Shown here in pieces: positions 8,905 to 17,284 of a stretch of DNA of 64,000 bases. Location of the stretch: the NCBI GenBank assembly GCA_964391195.1, contig CAYMLG010000001.1:62001-126000 (forward strand). Reading direction: 5' to 3'. Source of the stretch: JAAYXE01 sp964391195 (GTDB lineage Bacteria; Chloroflexota; Anaerolineae; Anaerolineales; UBA4823). The notes beneath the pieces are model-generated. The model ran no database searches. It had not been told where the DNA came from and saw nothing but the letters and a program-made list of their open reading frames with translations. A program made the translations under genes and the position numbers. Every line of letters begins with the position of its first letter. Position 1 is the first letter of the stretch.

Positions 8905-10196
8905 GCCGGACGCTCCTCGATCTGCCAGGATAAGCGCGGCCGCACCGGCCCCACCCGCGGCTCTGGCCACTGCATCCCCGGCGCCCCGGCCGCGTCTACG
9001 GTGAAGGTGAGCGCCTGCTCTTCCTGGAAATACCGGCGGATGCGGTACGAACTGGCGTTGACCCCGAGCACGTAGCGGCCCTCATTGAGGAAATCGGCCG
9101 GGATGGTGCAGCGGCTGGCATAGCGCCCGGCCGGGCGGGTCCGCAGGCGCTCGAAAGTTTCGGGGTCGTCGGTATCGAAAGATGTGAAGACAAATTCACC
9201 CCGGGCGGTCATCAGGTACACCCCCACCCGCAGGCCGGTGAGGGGGGCGTCCAGGCAGTAGCAGATTTCGATGGTGATCGGATCGACCGAGCGCACCGTG
9301 TCCACCGAGCGGCCGCGCTCGTCCACCAGCCGGATCGATATCGGGCGGAAGGGAGCGGCTTCGACAGGGACTTCCTCTGGTGTCCAGAAGCGCTCGCCGG
9401 TTTGGGCGAACCCGGAGGACATGTAAAAATCGACAGCCGCCGGTGTAGGCGCACGCAGGATTAGCTCGCCGTGGTCCAGGACGATGGCCTCTTCCGTCAG
9501 GCGCAGCACGGCGGACATATTGTGGCTGACGAACAGCACCGTCCGGCCTTCCTGGGCCACGTCGCTCATCTTGCCCAGGCACTTGCGCTGGAATTCGGCG
9601 TCGCCCACCGCCAGGACCTCGTCCACCACCAGGATTTCCGGTTCCAGGTGGGCAGCCACGGCGAACGCCAGGCGCAGGTACATCCCGCTCGAGTAGCGCT
9701 TGACCGGGGTGTCGATGAACTTCTCGACCTCGGAGAAGGCCACAATCTCGTCGAACTTGCGGTCGATCTCCAGGCGCTTCATGCCCAGAATGGCGCCGTT
9801 GAGATAGATATTCTCCCGCCCGGTCAGCTCGGGGTGGAAGCCGGTGCCCACCTCCAGCAGAGAGCCCACCCGCCCGTGGATCTCGGCGTACCCGGCGGTC
9901 GGCTCGGTCACCCTGGAGAGGATTTTCAACAGGGTGCTTTTGCCGGCCCCGTTGCGCCCGATCACGCCCAGCACCTGCCCTTTTCGCACCTCGAAGTTGA
10001 CATCGCGCAAGGCCCAGATGGAATTAGCGGGCTGCCCGTTGCGCAGGCCATCTCCGCGCAGGGCAGAACGCACCAGCCGGGCGGGGGCTTTCGCCGCTTC
10101 CACCAGGCTGTCGCGCAGGGTGCGGTATCGTTCTGGGGCGGCGCCGATCCGGTAGCGCTTGCCCAGGTTTTCAACACGGATGGCTAAATCGGTCAT
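8901..10196 (-). CDS. wzt: ABC polysaccharide exporter ATPase (Wzt-like) with C-terminal Wzt_C domain
   Basis: A 431-aa protein. The nucleotide-binding domain spans about residues 1 to 245, with Walker A GRNGAGKSTLLKILS near 78, the family-specific GSLLEVGTGFHPELTGRENI, signature YSSGM, Walker B ILVVDEVLAVGD and H-loop FVSHNM. The remaining residues, to about 425, form a beta-rich Wzt_C domain that in O-antigen systems recognises the modified chain end. It overlaps its permease gene by 4 bp. It powers export of an undecaprenyl-linked polymer across the membrane. The ATPase half is very similar to the paralog at 29126, while the C-terminal domains differ, which suggests two different cargoes. 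Confidence 0.92.
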   Translation of the reverse strand: MTDLAIRVENLGKRYRIGAAPERYRTLRDSLVEAAKAPARLVRSALRGDGLRNGQPANSIWALRDVNFEVRKGQVLGVIGRNGAGKSTLLKILSRVTEPTAGYAEIHGRVGSLLEVGTGFHPELTGRENIYLNGAILGMKRLEIDRKFDEIVAFSEVEKFIDTPVKRYSSGMYLRLAFAVAAHLEPEILVVDEVLAVGDAEFQRKCLGKMSDVAQEGRTVLFVSHNMSAVLRLTEEAIVLDHGELILRAPTPAAVDFYMSSGFAQTGERFWTPEEVPVEAAPFRPISIRLVDERGRSVDTVRSVDPITIEICYCLDAPLTGLRVGVYLMTARGEFVFTSFDTDDPETFERLRTRPAGRYASRCTIPADFLNEGRYVLGVNASSYRIRRYFQEEQALTFTVDAAGAPGMQWPEPRVGPVRPRLSWQIEERPA

Positions 10197-11101
10197 ACCA
10201 TATCAGCAAACGTGCGTTCCATGCGGCGGAAGTAGAACAGGCCGCTGACCAGCGCCAGCAGTGCGATCCCGGCCGAGACAGCCAGCATCGGGCCGGGAGG
10301 AGTGCCGGCCCCCAACAGCGCCCACCGGAAGCCCTCGACCACCCCTGTCATGGGGTTGAGGGAGTAGAGCAGACGCCACTTCTCGGGGATCAGGCTGGCC
10401 GGGTAGGCGATTGGGGTGATGAACATCCAGAATTGGGTCAGGAACGGCAGGATGTAGTTGATGTCGCGGTAGTAGACGTTCATGGCCGAGAGCCACAGCC
10501 CCACACCCAAAGCGGTGATCACGGCCAGGAGCAGGAACAGGGGCAGGGTCCACACCGCCGGGGTGATCGAGACCTGGTAGACCGCGCCGGCCGGCGCCCC
10601 AAGTTCGGGCGGCACCGGCACGGGCACCACGGTGTAGTAGACGATCATGGCGATCAGCACGGCGAAGGCGATGGCGAAATCCACCACTCCAGCCAGGACG
10701 TTCGAGATGGGGATCACCAGCCGCGGGAAGTAGATCTTGGTGATCATGCTGCGGTTCTGGATCATCGAGCGCCCGGCGTCGGTCAGGGCTTTGGTGAACA
10801 GGCCCCAGGGCAGCAGCCCGGTGTAGAAGAAGATCGGCCCCGGCAGGTCCTCGGTGGGCACCTTCGCCAACCGCCCGAAGAAGATGGTGAACACCACCAT
10901 GGTGAAGAAGGGCTGGATGATCGCCCAGGCGACGCCCAGGGCGGTTTGCTTGTAGCGCACCTGCAGGTCCCGCAGGGTGAGGAAGTACACCAGCTCGCGG
11001 TATAGCCACAGGTCGCGCAGATTCAGCGCCGACCAACCTTGCGAGGGGCGCAGGATCAGCACTTCTTCTTGGGGTTTGGGGCTAACGACCGGTTCCACCA
11101 T
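10193..11101 (-). CDS. wzm: ABC-2 type polysaccharide exporter permease (Wzm/TagG-like)
   Basis: A 302-aa membrane protein with about six transmembrane segments. The cytoplasmic N-terminus contains GWSALNLRDLWLYRELV, typical of Wzm/KpsM/TagG proteins. It is followed by LRDLQVRYKQTALGVAWAIIQP and SMITKIYFPRLVIPISN, both family hallmarks, and ends in FRRMERTFADMV. It pairs with the ATPase at 8901 (4-bp overlap) to export a surface glycan. A nearly collinear permease is encoded at 30398. The gene lies about 60 bp downstream of GDP-fucose synthase in unit 1. Confidence 0.92.
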   Translation of the reverse strand: MVEPVVSPKPQEEVLILRPSQGWSALNLRDLWLYRELVYFLTLRDLQVRYKQTALGVAWAIIQPFFTMVVFTIFFGRLAKVPTEDLPGPIFFYTGLLPWGLFTKALTDAGRSMIQNRSMITKIYFPRLVIPISNVLAGVVDFAIAFAVLIAMIVYYTVVPVPVPPELGAPAGAVYQVSITPAVWTLPLFLLLAVITALGVGLWLSAMNVYYRDINYILPFLTQFWMFITPIAYPASLIPEKWRLLYSLNPMTGVVEGFRWALLGAGTPPGPMLAVSAGIALLALVSGLFYFRRMERTFADMV

Positions 11102-11160
11102 AATGCAGTGTGGAGGGGATTCCCCGCGCCACGAGCGCGCTCGCGGCGGGGAAATATGCC

Positions 11161-12153
11161 TCAGGCAATACTTTCCTTGTGTTCCTGGTACCAGGCAATC
11201 GTGCGGCGCAGGCCTTCCTCGAAGGAGGTGCCGGCGCGGAAACCGAAGTACTTCTCGGCCCGGGTGACATCCAGGGCGCGCCGCGGCTGCCCGTTCGGCT
11301 TGCTGGTGTCCCAGATGAACTCGCCGTCGAAGCCGGTCAGGCTGGCGATCAGGTTGGCCAGGTCTTTGATGCTGATCTCGTTGCCCGACCCCAGGTTGAC
11401 GGGTTCGCTGCTGTTGTAACGCTCGGCGGCCAGCAGGATGCCCTCGGCCGCGTCTTCCACATAGAGGAATTCACGGGTGGGCGAGCCGTCGCCCCACAGC
11501 ACCACCTGCTTCTCGCCGCGCTCCTTGGCTTCCACGCATTTGCGGATCAGGGCCGGGATGACGTGCGAGGTCTCCAGGTTGAAGTTATCCCGCGGGCCGT
11601 ACAGGTTCACCGGCAGCAGATAGATGGCGTTGAAATCGTACTGCTCGCGGTAGGCTTGAGCCTGTACCAGCAGCATCTTCTTCGCCAGCCCGTAAGGGGC
11701 GTTGGTCTCTTCCGGGTATCCATCCCACAGGTTTTCCTCATTGAAGGGCAGGGGGGTGAACTTCGGATAGGCGCAGATGGTGCCGATGGCGACGAACTTT
11801 TCGACTCCGTACTTCCAGGCCTCGTGCATCAGTTGGGTGCCCATCATCAGATTGATGTAGAAAAAGTCTGCCGGGCGGGCGCGGTTGGCGCCAATGCCGC
11901 CGGCCAGGGCGGCCAGGTGGATCACGACCACATCGGAGGTCCCGCTGCCGGAGGGCTCCAGGTTGGCGTCCTGGTAGAGGCGGCGGATCGCATCCAGGTT
12001 AGTGAGATCGTACTCCTCGATCCTGGGGATGATGATCTCTTTCGCACAGCGTTCTTTCAGCTTCTGGGTGACAAACGAGCCGAGAAAGCCAGCTCCGCCT
12101 GTAACGATAACCCGGCGGTTTTTCCAAAACTCGATTGACTGAACATCAGACAT
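11161..12153 (-). CDS. fcl: GDP-L-fucose synthase-like epimerase/reductase
   Basis: A 330-aa extended SDR predicted to convert GDP-4-keto-6-deoxymannose to GDP-L-fucose; the partner GDP-mannose dehydratase is at 40581. The ATG at 12153 has GGGAG 8 nt upstream; an in-frame GTG two codons earlier is too close to it. Motifs: VTGGAGFLG, PYGLAKKMLL (YxxxK), LPVNLYGPRDNF and SHVIPALIRK, which keep the family's catalytic Tyr, Lys and His. In the active-site strand, GTICAYP replaces the usual GSSCIYP: the Cys is kept but the first Ser is Thr. A related 3,5-epimerase/reductase on another GDP-sugar remains possible. Confidence 0.85.
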   Translation of the reverse strand: MSDVQSIEFWKNRRVIVTGGAGFLGSFVTQKLKERCAKEIIIPRIEEYDLTNLDAIRRLYQDANLEPSGSGTSDVVVIHLAALAGGIGANRARPADFFYINLMMGTQLMHEAWKYGVEKFVAIGTICAYPKFTPLPFNEENLWDGYPEETNAPYGLAKKMLLVQAQAYREQYDFNAIYLLPVNLYGPRDNFNLETSHVIPALIRKCVEAKERGEKQVVLWGDGSPTREFLYVEDAAEGILLAAERYNSSEPVNLGSGNEISIKDLANLIASLTGFDGEFIWDTSKPNGQPRRALDVTRAEKYFGFRAGTSFEEGLRRTIAWYQEHKESIA

Positions 12154-12184
12154 GGGCACAGCTCCCGATTAACACAGCAAGATA

Positions 12185-13225
12185 TTATTGAACGATAAAC
12201 CAGGCGTTGCGGTAGCGCTGGTCTTGAGGCTCGCGGAACAACCCGCTGCGCAGGGCGGTGAGCACTTCGCGCACGCCGTCATCCACGCTCAGGCGGGTGG
12301 TGAAGCCGAGCTGGCTGCAGACCTTCTCGAAGGAAACCCGGATGTCGCGCATATCGCCGCCGAAGGTCATATCCTTGTAGTTCACCACGGTCTCCGGCAG
12401 GCGCTTGAGGATCAGCTGCACGATTTCGTCTTTGGTGTGGTTGCCCTCCGCCGAGCCCAGGTTGTACACCTGGCCGCGGACCTGCTCTGCAGGCGCCTGG
12501 AGCCCGAGCAGCAGGCCGCGCACGCCATCCTGGATGTGGACGAAGGAGCGAGAATAGCCGCGCTGGTAGATCAGCAGTTCGCGCCGGGTGTAAGCCTCCA
12601 GGACGAACTGGTTGACGATCATATCAAAGCGGGTGCGGGGGGATAGACCGTAGACGGTCGCCAGGCGGAAGATGAGCGGGGCGCAGGAGGCGTCTTTTTG
12701 ACCCAGCAGGTAGCGCTCGGAAGCGATCTTGGTCTCGGCGTAGAGCGATTGGGGGTTGGGCGGGGTGTCCTCGGTGACCGGCTTGCCCTCGGGCGCCAGC
12801 CCGTAGACGCTGTAGGTGGACACGTACAAAAAGCGCTCGACACCGAGCTGTTCCGCCTGCTCGAAGACCCGTTGGGTGGACTCGACGTTGTAGCGCCAGG
12901 CCACCTGCCGCCCGACCGACTGGCAGGCGGGAAATCCGGCGATGGCCGCTAAGTGGATGACCGCGGACGGGGTGGGCCAGTCGTCGCGCAGCGTCGTGCG
13001 GACCGCACGCGGCTCCCAGACATTGGCTTTGACGAAGTGGAAATTGGGGTGAGGGAAGAAAGCCAGGAGCGATTCGCCCCCGTAGAGCAGGTCATCGATC
13101 ACCGTGACCCGATACCCGCTGCGCAGCAGCGCGCCGGTCAGGGCTGAGCCGATATACCCCGCTCCACCGGTGACGACGATGTGGTTGTTGTGGCCCGGGA
13201 CAGAAACATCCTGGCTGGCGCTCAT
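12185..13225 (-). CDS. NAD-dependent nucleotide-sugar epimerase/dehydratase (SDR)
   Basis: A 346-aa extended SDR. After about 14 residues VVTGGAGYIGSALTGALL gives the NAD-binding motif, VIDDLLYGGESLL the strand-2 aspartate, and YVSTYSVYG with YAETK the catalytic Ser/Thr-Tyr-Lys set. Substrate-domain motifs include RLATVYG and NLGSAEGNHTKDEI. The start overlaps the regulator's stop by 4 bp, so it is the first enzyme of unit 1. Sequence does not settle whether it is a GalE-type epimerase, a dehydratase or a reductase. Its place before GDP-fucose synthase suggests an NDP-hexose in the same polymer. Confidence 0.8.
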   Translation of the reverse strand: MSASQDVSVPGHNNHIVVTGGAGYIGSALTGALLRSGYRVTVIDDLLYGGESLLAFFPHPNFHFVKANVWEPRAVRTTLRDDWPTPSAVIHLAAIAGFPACQSVGRQVAWRYNVESTQRVFEQAEQLGVERFLYVSTYSVYGLAPEGKPVTEDTPPNPQSLYAETKIASERYLLGQKDASCAPLIFRLATVYGLSPRTRFDMIVNQFVLEAYTRRELLIYQRGYSRSFVHIQDGVRGLLLGLQAPAEQVRGQVYNLGSAEGNHTKDEIVQLILKRLPETVVNYKDMTFGGDMRDIRVSFEKVCSQLGFTTRLSVDDGVREVLTALRSGLFREPQDQRYRNAWFIVQ

Positions 13226-13698
13226 GCTTTCTCCTCGATTCTCAGGTGGACTTTCATGCCGCGCACTTCCAACACCGGGGCCCCCGGCTGGTCGGCGACG
13301 GATACCTGCTGTTCCAGGCAGGTCAGCCGGCAGATTTCGGCGATATCTCCGTCTCCGTCGATACAGACCTGGTTGTAGCCGGCTTTTTTAACCGTATCCA
13401 GCAGTTCGATCACCCGGCTGCGCGTGCGGCGGTAGAGCACCATAGAGGTCTCGATGTAGTTCATCGTCAACCGCGCCCGGAAGGCAATCCCTTCCGGGGT
13501 GATGATATAGCGCAGTTTTCGGCGTTGGGCTCGCTTGACTTTGACATAACCCTTGGCAACCAGGCGTTTCAAGTGCCAGTTGATCGTGCCCACTGCCACA
13601 TTGAGCTGGGTAGCCAGGTGTGCTTGCGTGATGTCTGGATTCTGCTCGATATGTTCGAGCAGCTTTATCTCGCGGGCGGCTTCTGATTCAGTCTCCAT
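13222..13698 (-). CDS. Winged helix-turn-helix regulator, proposed controller of the polysaccharide regulon
   Basis: A 158-aa protein from the ATG at 13698 (a TTG at 13710 is possible but overlaps the operator). Residues 10 to 70 form a winged helix: ITQAHLATQLNVAVGTINWH is the helix-turn-helix, and KVKRAQRRKLRYIITPEG the basic wing. Residues 75 to 100 look like a linker helix. The last 60 residues (YNQVCIDGDGDIAEICRLTC) resemble a shortened Rossmann-like GxGxxAEI sensor found in exopolysaccharide-cluster regulators. It is the first gene of unit 1, 4 bp overlapping the next gene. A palindrome overlapping its own -10 box recurs before units 2 and 3, implying autoregulation and wider control. 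DNA binding is well supported; the targets are inferred. Confidence 0.85.
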   Translation of the reverse strand: METESEAAREIKLLEHIEQNPDITQAHLATQLNVAVGTINWHLKRLVAKGYVKVKRAQRRKLRYIITPEGIAFRARLTMNYIETSMVLYRRTRSRVIELLDTVKKAGYNQVCIDGDGDIAEICRLTCLEQQVSVADQPGAPVLEVRGMKVHLRIEEKA

Positions 13699-13708
13699 GG
13701 ATAATTCC

Positions 13709-13762
13709 AAAATTCAGCCGTTGAATTATAACCCTAACCCAATATAAATCAAGATCATTCTG
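13709..13762 (-). promoter_or_regulatory. Unit 1 promoter with palindromic operator
   Basis: On the minus strand TTGATT and TATAAT (13725-13730) are separated by 16 bp. The -10 box runs directly into the half-site AATTCA, then 5 bp, then TGAATTTT (13709-13727 region). The ATG of the regulator is about 27 nt after the -10. The same arrangement is seen before units 2 and 3. Seen: box sequences and palindrome. Inferred: binding by the adjacent winged-helix protein. Confidence 0.75.
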
Positions 13763-13864
13763 TGCCTGGTGTCATGGCTTTCTCAAGAGTAAGGAGTAAC
13801 CTCTATTTTTCAAGGTCATGTCGCCTGGTGTGCACGCACAACCTTTCAGCAGAAAAAAGAATTG

Positions 13865-13907
13865 TTGTTCGGGAGTTTGGGCGACCTTCGCCCAAACTCC
13901 CGAACAA
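13865..13907 (-). terminator. Rho-independent terminator of unit 2
   Basis: Perfect inverted repeat with two 20-bp arms (13865-13884 and 13888-13907) around a 3-nt loop. On the minus strand the stem is followed by CAATTCTTTTTTC, a U-rich tail, so it would end transcription coming from the 707-aa membrane protein gene and isolate the unit 1 promoter from read-through. On the plus strand the tail is TATATAT, without a U tract. Confidence 0.85.
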
Positions 13908-13980
13908 TATATATTACTGACAATGCCTGCATACCTGCGCCTGCCGGGCGTGCAACGATAAAGGTCACCAGTAGTGGTTT

Positions 13981-16104
13981 TTACCGCTGATGATAGGGAC
14001 ATTCCTCCTGGGCGCCGTCTCGCGGGGTGAGCACCCACACATGGGTTCTGCGGACCGTGTACTTGGGCTCGTAGTAGCACAGCATCGGTTCGCTGACCCA
14101 GGTGACCCAGGCATCGTTCTCCGCGCCCCAGCCTTCATCCTCTTCCGCGTAGCGCACTTTCAGCGGTTCGTTAATGATGGCTGCAAAGCGGTGGTTCGCC
14201 AAATCCTGGTAGAACTCTTTGAAATACTCGGCGTCGCCCGACAGGGCTTTATCCATCACCAGCTTCTTCTCGTACTCGGGGACGAGGGGCACATCGCCGA
14301 CGTAGCCGAAGGTGAGCAGTTGGCGCTGATCCATGAACAGCACCTCGCCGCCCTCCTGGCGGACCCGTTCCACTTCGCTGCGTACCAGCTCCAGGGTCCA
14401 GTCGATTTTGTCCTGTTCGGGCAGCTTCAGCGGCTCCACGTCCAGCATGGGGTGGAAGGCCGGGATGGCGACGGCCAGCAGCACCAGGAGCTGCAGCCAG
14501 CGGCTCTCGGACTGCAAGCCCTCGATCACGCCTCGCCCGGCCCGCTCCCAGGCCAGGGCGGCGGCGAAGAGCAGGCCGATCAAGAACATATCCAGGTTGT
14601 GGAGGTTGCTGCCTCCACCGATTTTCACGCTGACCACCAGCCCGACGACCAGGAAAGCGCTCAGAGCGGAGAGAATGCCCGCTTTCTGCCAGAAGTTAAG
14701 CTCCCAGCGGCGGGTGCGGGCCAGGTAGAGCAGCAGAACGATCAGCGCCCCGGTCGCCAGCAGCAGGCCGAGGACGATCCCCAACCCGTAGGTGGGGTTG
14801 GGCCACAGCCGCGACCAGATGAGCGGCTGGTCGGTGATCGCCTGGTTGAAACCTTCCAGGTCGATGGCGGTGATCGCCTGGGCGGCTTCGCCCGAGGCCT
14901 GGGCAGCCGGGGTGGGGATGGCGGCTGCCGTGGGCTGGCCCGCCGTCCCACCGGCAGCCGCCTGGCCGGAGAGCCGGCTGAAATAGGAGCTGAGACGCCT
15001 CCAACCGCCGGAGAGGGCAAAGCCGCCCAGAATACCCGCCAGGCCAAAGCCGAACACCCGCGACCAGTCCTGGCGGAGCAGGCGGCGCTCTTGCGGTTCG
15101 GCATCTACCAGCGCGTTCACCCCCGCCCAAATGGCCGGGGCGAACATCCAGGTCAGGCGGCTTAGTTGAGCGTAATAGCCGGCGACGAACACCAGAGGCA
15201 GCCCAAGCCAGAGCGGCTTCTTGCGGGCCAGGGCGACCAGCACGGCGCTCAATACCAGGGGGGTGTAGATCGGCCCCTGGTTGAGGAACAGGAAAGCCCA
15301 CAGCCCGGCCCAAATCCACGGGACCAGCTGGCCGCGCTGCGGGCGGAAGGCGACCCACCCCAGGATGGCATAGGGTACGGTGAAGACGAGCCCCGACCAG
15401 AACCTGACTTGCCAAATCGTCACCCCGGGCAGCAGGAAGGGCAATCCCCACAACGCCTGCCGCCCCTGGTCGATATAGGCTTCCAACGGCCGGTCGGCCG
15501 GGTAGTTGTACAGCTCGCGCCCGAACATGAGCGAGTAATCCCAGATGCGGTTGCCTTCAGACCACGAAATGGACAGCGGGTAATCGGTGACCCACACCAG
15601 GGCGCTCCCCATGGCGAACACGCTGCCCACCAGCAGGAATCCGGCCAAGGCCGGGTTCCAACGGACGATCTGCTCCCTGCTGCGGGTCGCCAACAGAGCG
15701 ATCGCCCCCGCCGTGCTGATGAACACCGCCAGGCGCGAGCCCGCCTGGTCCAGGGTGAAGCCCACGTGCGTGTATAACAGCAGCTTGGCCGGATAAACCG
15801 CCAGGAAGGCGATCAGCAGCCAGCGCAGCACCCCCATCCGCTCGCGCACACGTATCACCAGGCGTTCGATTGGCGCCAGGACGCCGGGCGCCCACAGGCT
15901 CAGCAGCACCCACAGGAAGATCACCACTCCGAAGGCCAGCAGCCCGGCGAGGGGGATGCCCCAGGTGATCGAGAAGGTAGCGATCCAGTTGCTGGTACTG
16001 CTGCCTACCCGGACCAGGTCTTGCCCACCGAAGACAAATACTCCCACAGTCAAGAGTGTGGCGAGCACACGGAAGCTCAATTCTTGCCAATCCTGTCGTT
16101 TCAT
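13981..16104 (-). CDS. Large polytopic membrane protein, GT-C-like, paralog of the 685-aa protein
   Basis: A 707-aa integral membrane protein with roughly 11 to 13 hydrophobic segments in the first 570 residues and a soluble C-terminal domain. A low-complexity Ala/Gly/Pro/Thr stretch interrupts it near residues 375 to 405. A conserved motif VVSVKIGGGSNLHN (around Lys494) and an earlier WSEGNR motif are shared with the 685-aa protein at 36445, as are the soluble-domain motifs LLTFGY, EYEKKLVMDKAL and CYYEPKY. The layout is like GT-C membrane glycosyltransferases or polymer-modifying proteins, but no known family is recognised. It is the last gene of unit 2, just before the terminator. Confidence 0.7.
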   Translation of the reverse strand: MKRQDWQELSFRVLATLLTVGVFVFGGQDLVRVGSSTSNWIATFSITWGIPLAGLLAFGVVIFLWVLLSLWAPGVLAPIERLVIRVRERMGVLRWLLIAFLAVYPAKLLLYTHVGFTLDQAGSRLAVFISTAGAIALLATRSREQIVRWNPALAGFLLVGSVFAMGSALVWVTDYPLSISWSEGNRIWDYSLMFGRELYNYPADRPLEAYIDQGRQALWGLPFLLPGVTIWQVRFWSGLVFTVPYAILGWVAFRPQRGQLVPWIWAGLWAFLFLNQGPIYTPLVLSAVLVALARKKPLWLGLPLVFVAGYYAQLSRLTWMFAPAIWAGVNALVDAEPQERRLLRQDWSRVFGFGLAGILGGFALSGGWRRLSSYFSRLSGQAAAGGTAGQPTAAAIPTPAAQASGEAAQAITAIDLEGFNQAITDQPLIWSRLWPNPTYGLGIVLGLLLATGALIVLLLYLARTRRWELNFWQKAGILSALSAFLVVGLVVSVKIGGGSNLHNLDMFLIGLLFAAALAWERAGRGVIEGLQSESRWLQLLVLLAVAIPAFHPMLDVEPLKLPEQDKIDWTLELVRSEVERVRQEGGEVLFMDQRQLLTFGYVGDVPLVPEYEKKLVMDKALSGDAEYFKEFYQDLANHRFAAIINEPLKVRYAEEDEGWGAENDAWVTWVSEPMLCYYEPKYTVRRTHVWVLTPRDGAQEECPYHQR

Positions 16105-16135
16105 CGTTCCAGCCTAAACTTGCGAATGAAATCTT

Positions 16136-17284
16136 TCATGGCGTAACGTCCGCGAATAAGCGTTCGTAGGCCAGGCACATTTTATCCAAAGTGAAGCGTT
16201 CGCGCCCGAGCGCCTGGGCGGCGGAGCCCATCTCGCTGCGCCGCCCAGGGTCTTGCAGCAGGGCGATCAGGGCCGCGGCCAGGGCCGGCGGATCGCCGGG
16301 GGGGACCAGCAGGCCGGTGCGCCCCGTTTCGACCGCGCTTTCGATCCCGGGCAGGCGAGAGGCGACCACCGGCAGCCCGGCGGCCATCGCTTCGAGCAGC
16401 GCTACCGGCAGCCCCTCGGAGAGCGAGGGCAACACGAACAGGTCAGCCGCGGCGAGCAGGGCGGGGACGTCATCACGGTTCCCGAGCCAGCGCACCGCCG
16501 GCGCAGCCCCCAGCGCCTGGGCCTGGCGGGCCAGCTCCGGGCGCAGCGGCCCCTCCCCCGCCACGGCCAATACGGTCTGCGGGAAGCGCTCCAACGTCTG
16601 GGGCAGCGCCTGGAGCAGGGTGATATGGCCTTTCTGGGGCACCAGCCGCCCGACGGAGAGCGCCAGGCAGCCGCCTTCGGGCACACCCAGGGACTGCCGG
16701 ACCCGGGCTCGCTCCTCAGGAGCGAGGGACGGGCGCCGGTCGAAGTCGATCCCGTTGGGGATGATGCGGATGCGTTCCCGGCGCACGCCCTCCTGTTCGA
16801 CCGCAGTCTGGCAGGCCTGAGGCGAGACGGCGACCAGGCAGGCGGCCAGCTTGGAATTGATCAGCCGCCCGTGGAGCCAATCCAGCCACCAGGTTGGGTT
16901 GCCCACCCGCCCGTGGTGCGTGCCCACCCGCACGGGCGTCCCCGCCAGCCAGGCGAGGGGCAGCCCGATCAGGTTGCTGTGCGGGGTGAAAGTCTCGATC
17001 ACCTGCACCTTTGTGCGGCGCAGCAAAGCCAACAGGCGGACCAACCCGCCTGCCAGCCGCAGGCTGTTGCGCAGCGGGCTGCCGTCCTTGCGCCAGGCGT
17101 CCAGGTTCACCACCGGGAAGGGCGATTCGGCCTGCCAGGCGCTTGCCAGCCCCTCTTTGTCGTAGAGAAAGGCGACGACCACCCGCCAGCCCCGGCGGTG
17201 GAACCAGGCGGCCTGCGCCCGCAGCACCTGCTGGGCTCCGCCGGTGGCCATTTGCGAACCCAGGAATAAGATCGATCGGCTCAT
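16136..17284 (-). CDS. Glycosyltransferase family 4 protein
   Basis: A 382-aa GT-B enzyme. The N-terminus ILFLGSQMATGGAQQVLRAQ contains the GGAQ loop that binds the acceptor side. The donor half contains LSVGRLVPQKGHITLLQAL, GNRDDVPALLAAADLFVLPS and the EGLPVALLEAMAAGLPVVAS glutamate motif near residue 290. Its start overlaps the GT2 gene stop by 4 bp. It likely transfers a hexose or similar sugar during repeat-unit assembly in unit 2; donor unknown. Confidence 0.9.
   Translation of the reverse strand: MSRSILFLGSQMATGGAQQVLRAQAAWFHRRGWRVVVAFLYDKEGLASAWQAESPFPVVNLDAWRKDGSPLRNSLRLAGGLVRLLALLRRTKVQVIETFTPHSNLIGLPLAWLAGTPVRVGTHHGRVGNPTWWLDWLHGRLINSKLAACLVAVSPQACQTAVEQEGVRRERIRIIPNGIDFDRRPSLAPEERARVRQSLGVPEGGCLALSVGRLVPQKGHITLLQALPQTLERFPQTVLAVAGEGPLRPELARQAQALGAAPAVRWLGNRDDVPALLAAADLFVLPSLSEGLPVALLEAMAAGLPVVASRLPGIESAVETGRTGLLVPPGDPPALAAALIALLQDPGRRSEMGSAAQALGRERFTLDKMCLAYERLFADVTP

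Larger units (their letters stand above)
13699..13980. other. Intergenic region between units 2 and 1
   Basis: This 282-bp stretch holds the unit 1 promoter/operator at its left end, a 15-bp sequence ATGGCTTTCTCAAGA (13774-13788) that recurs near 53.8 kb, and the terminator hairpin at 13865-13907. A minus-strand open frame crossing it (13772-14080) has no coding features and overlaps the terminator, so it is not called. Confidence 0.6.

Noticed and set aside
13772..14080. Minus-strand open frame of 102 aa across the unit 2 terminator
   Set aside because: It overlaps the 707-aa gene and reads through the terminator hairpin, with no ribosome site.
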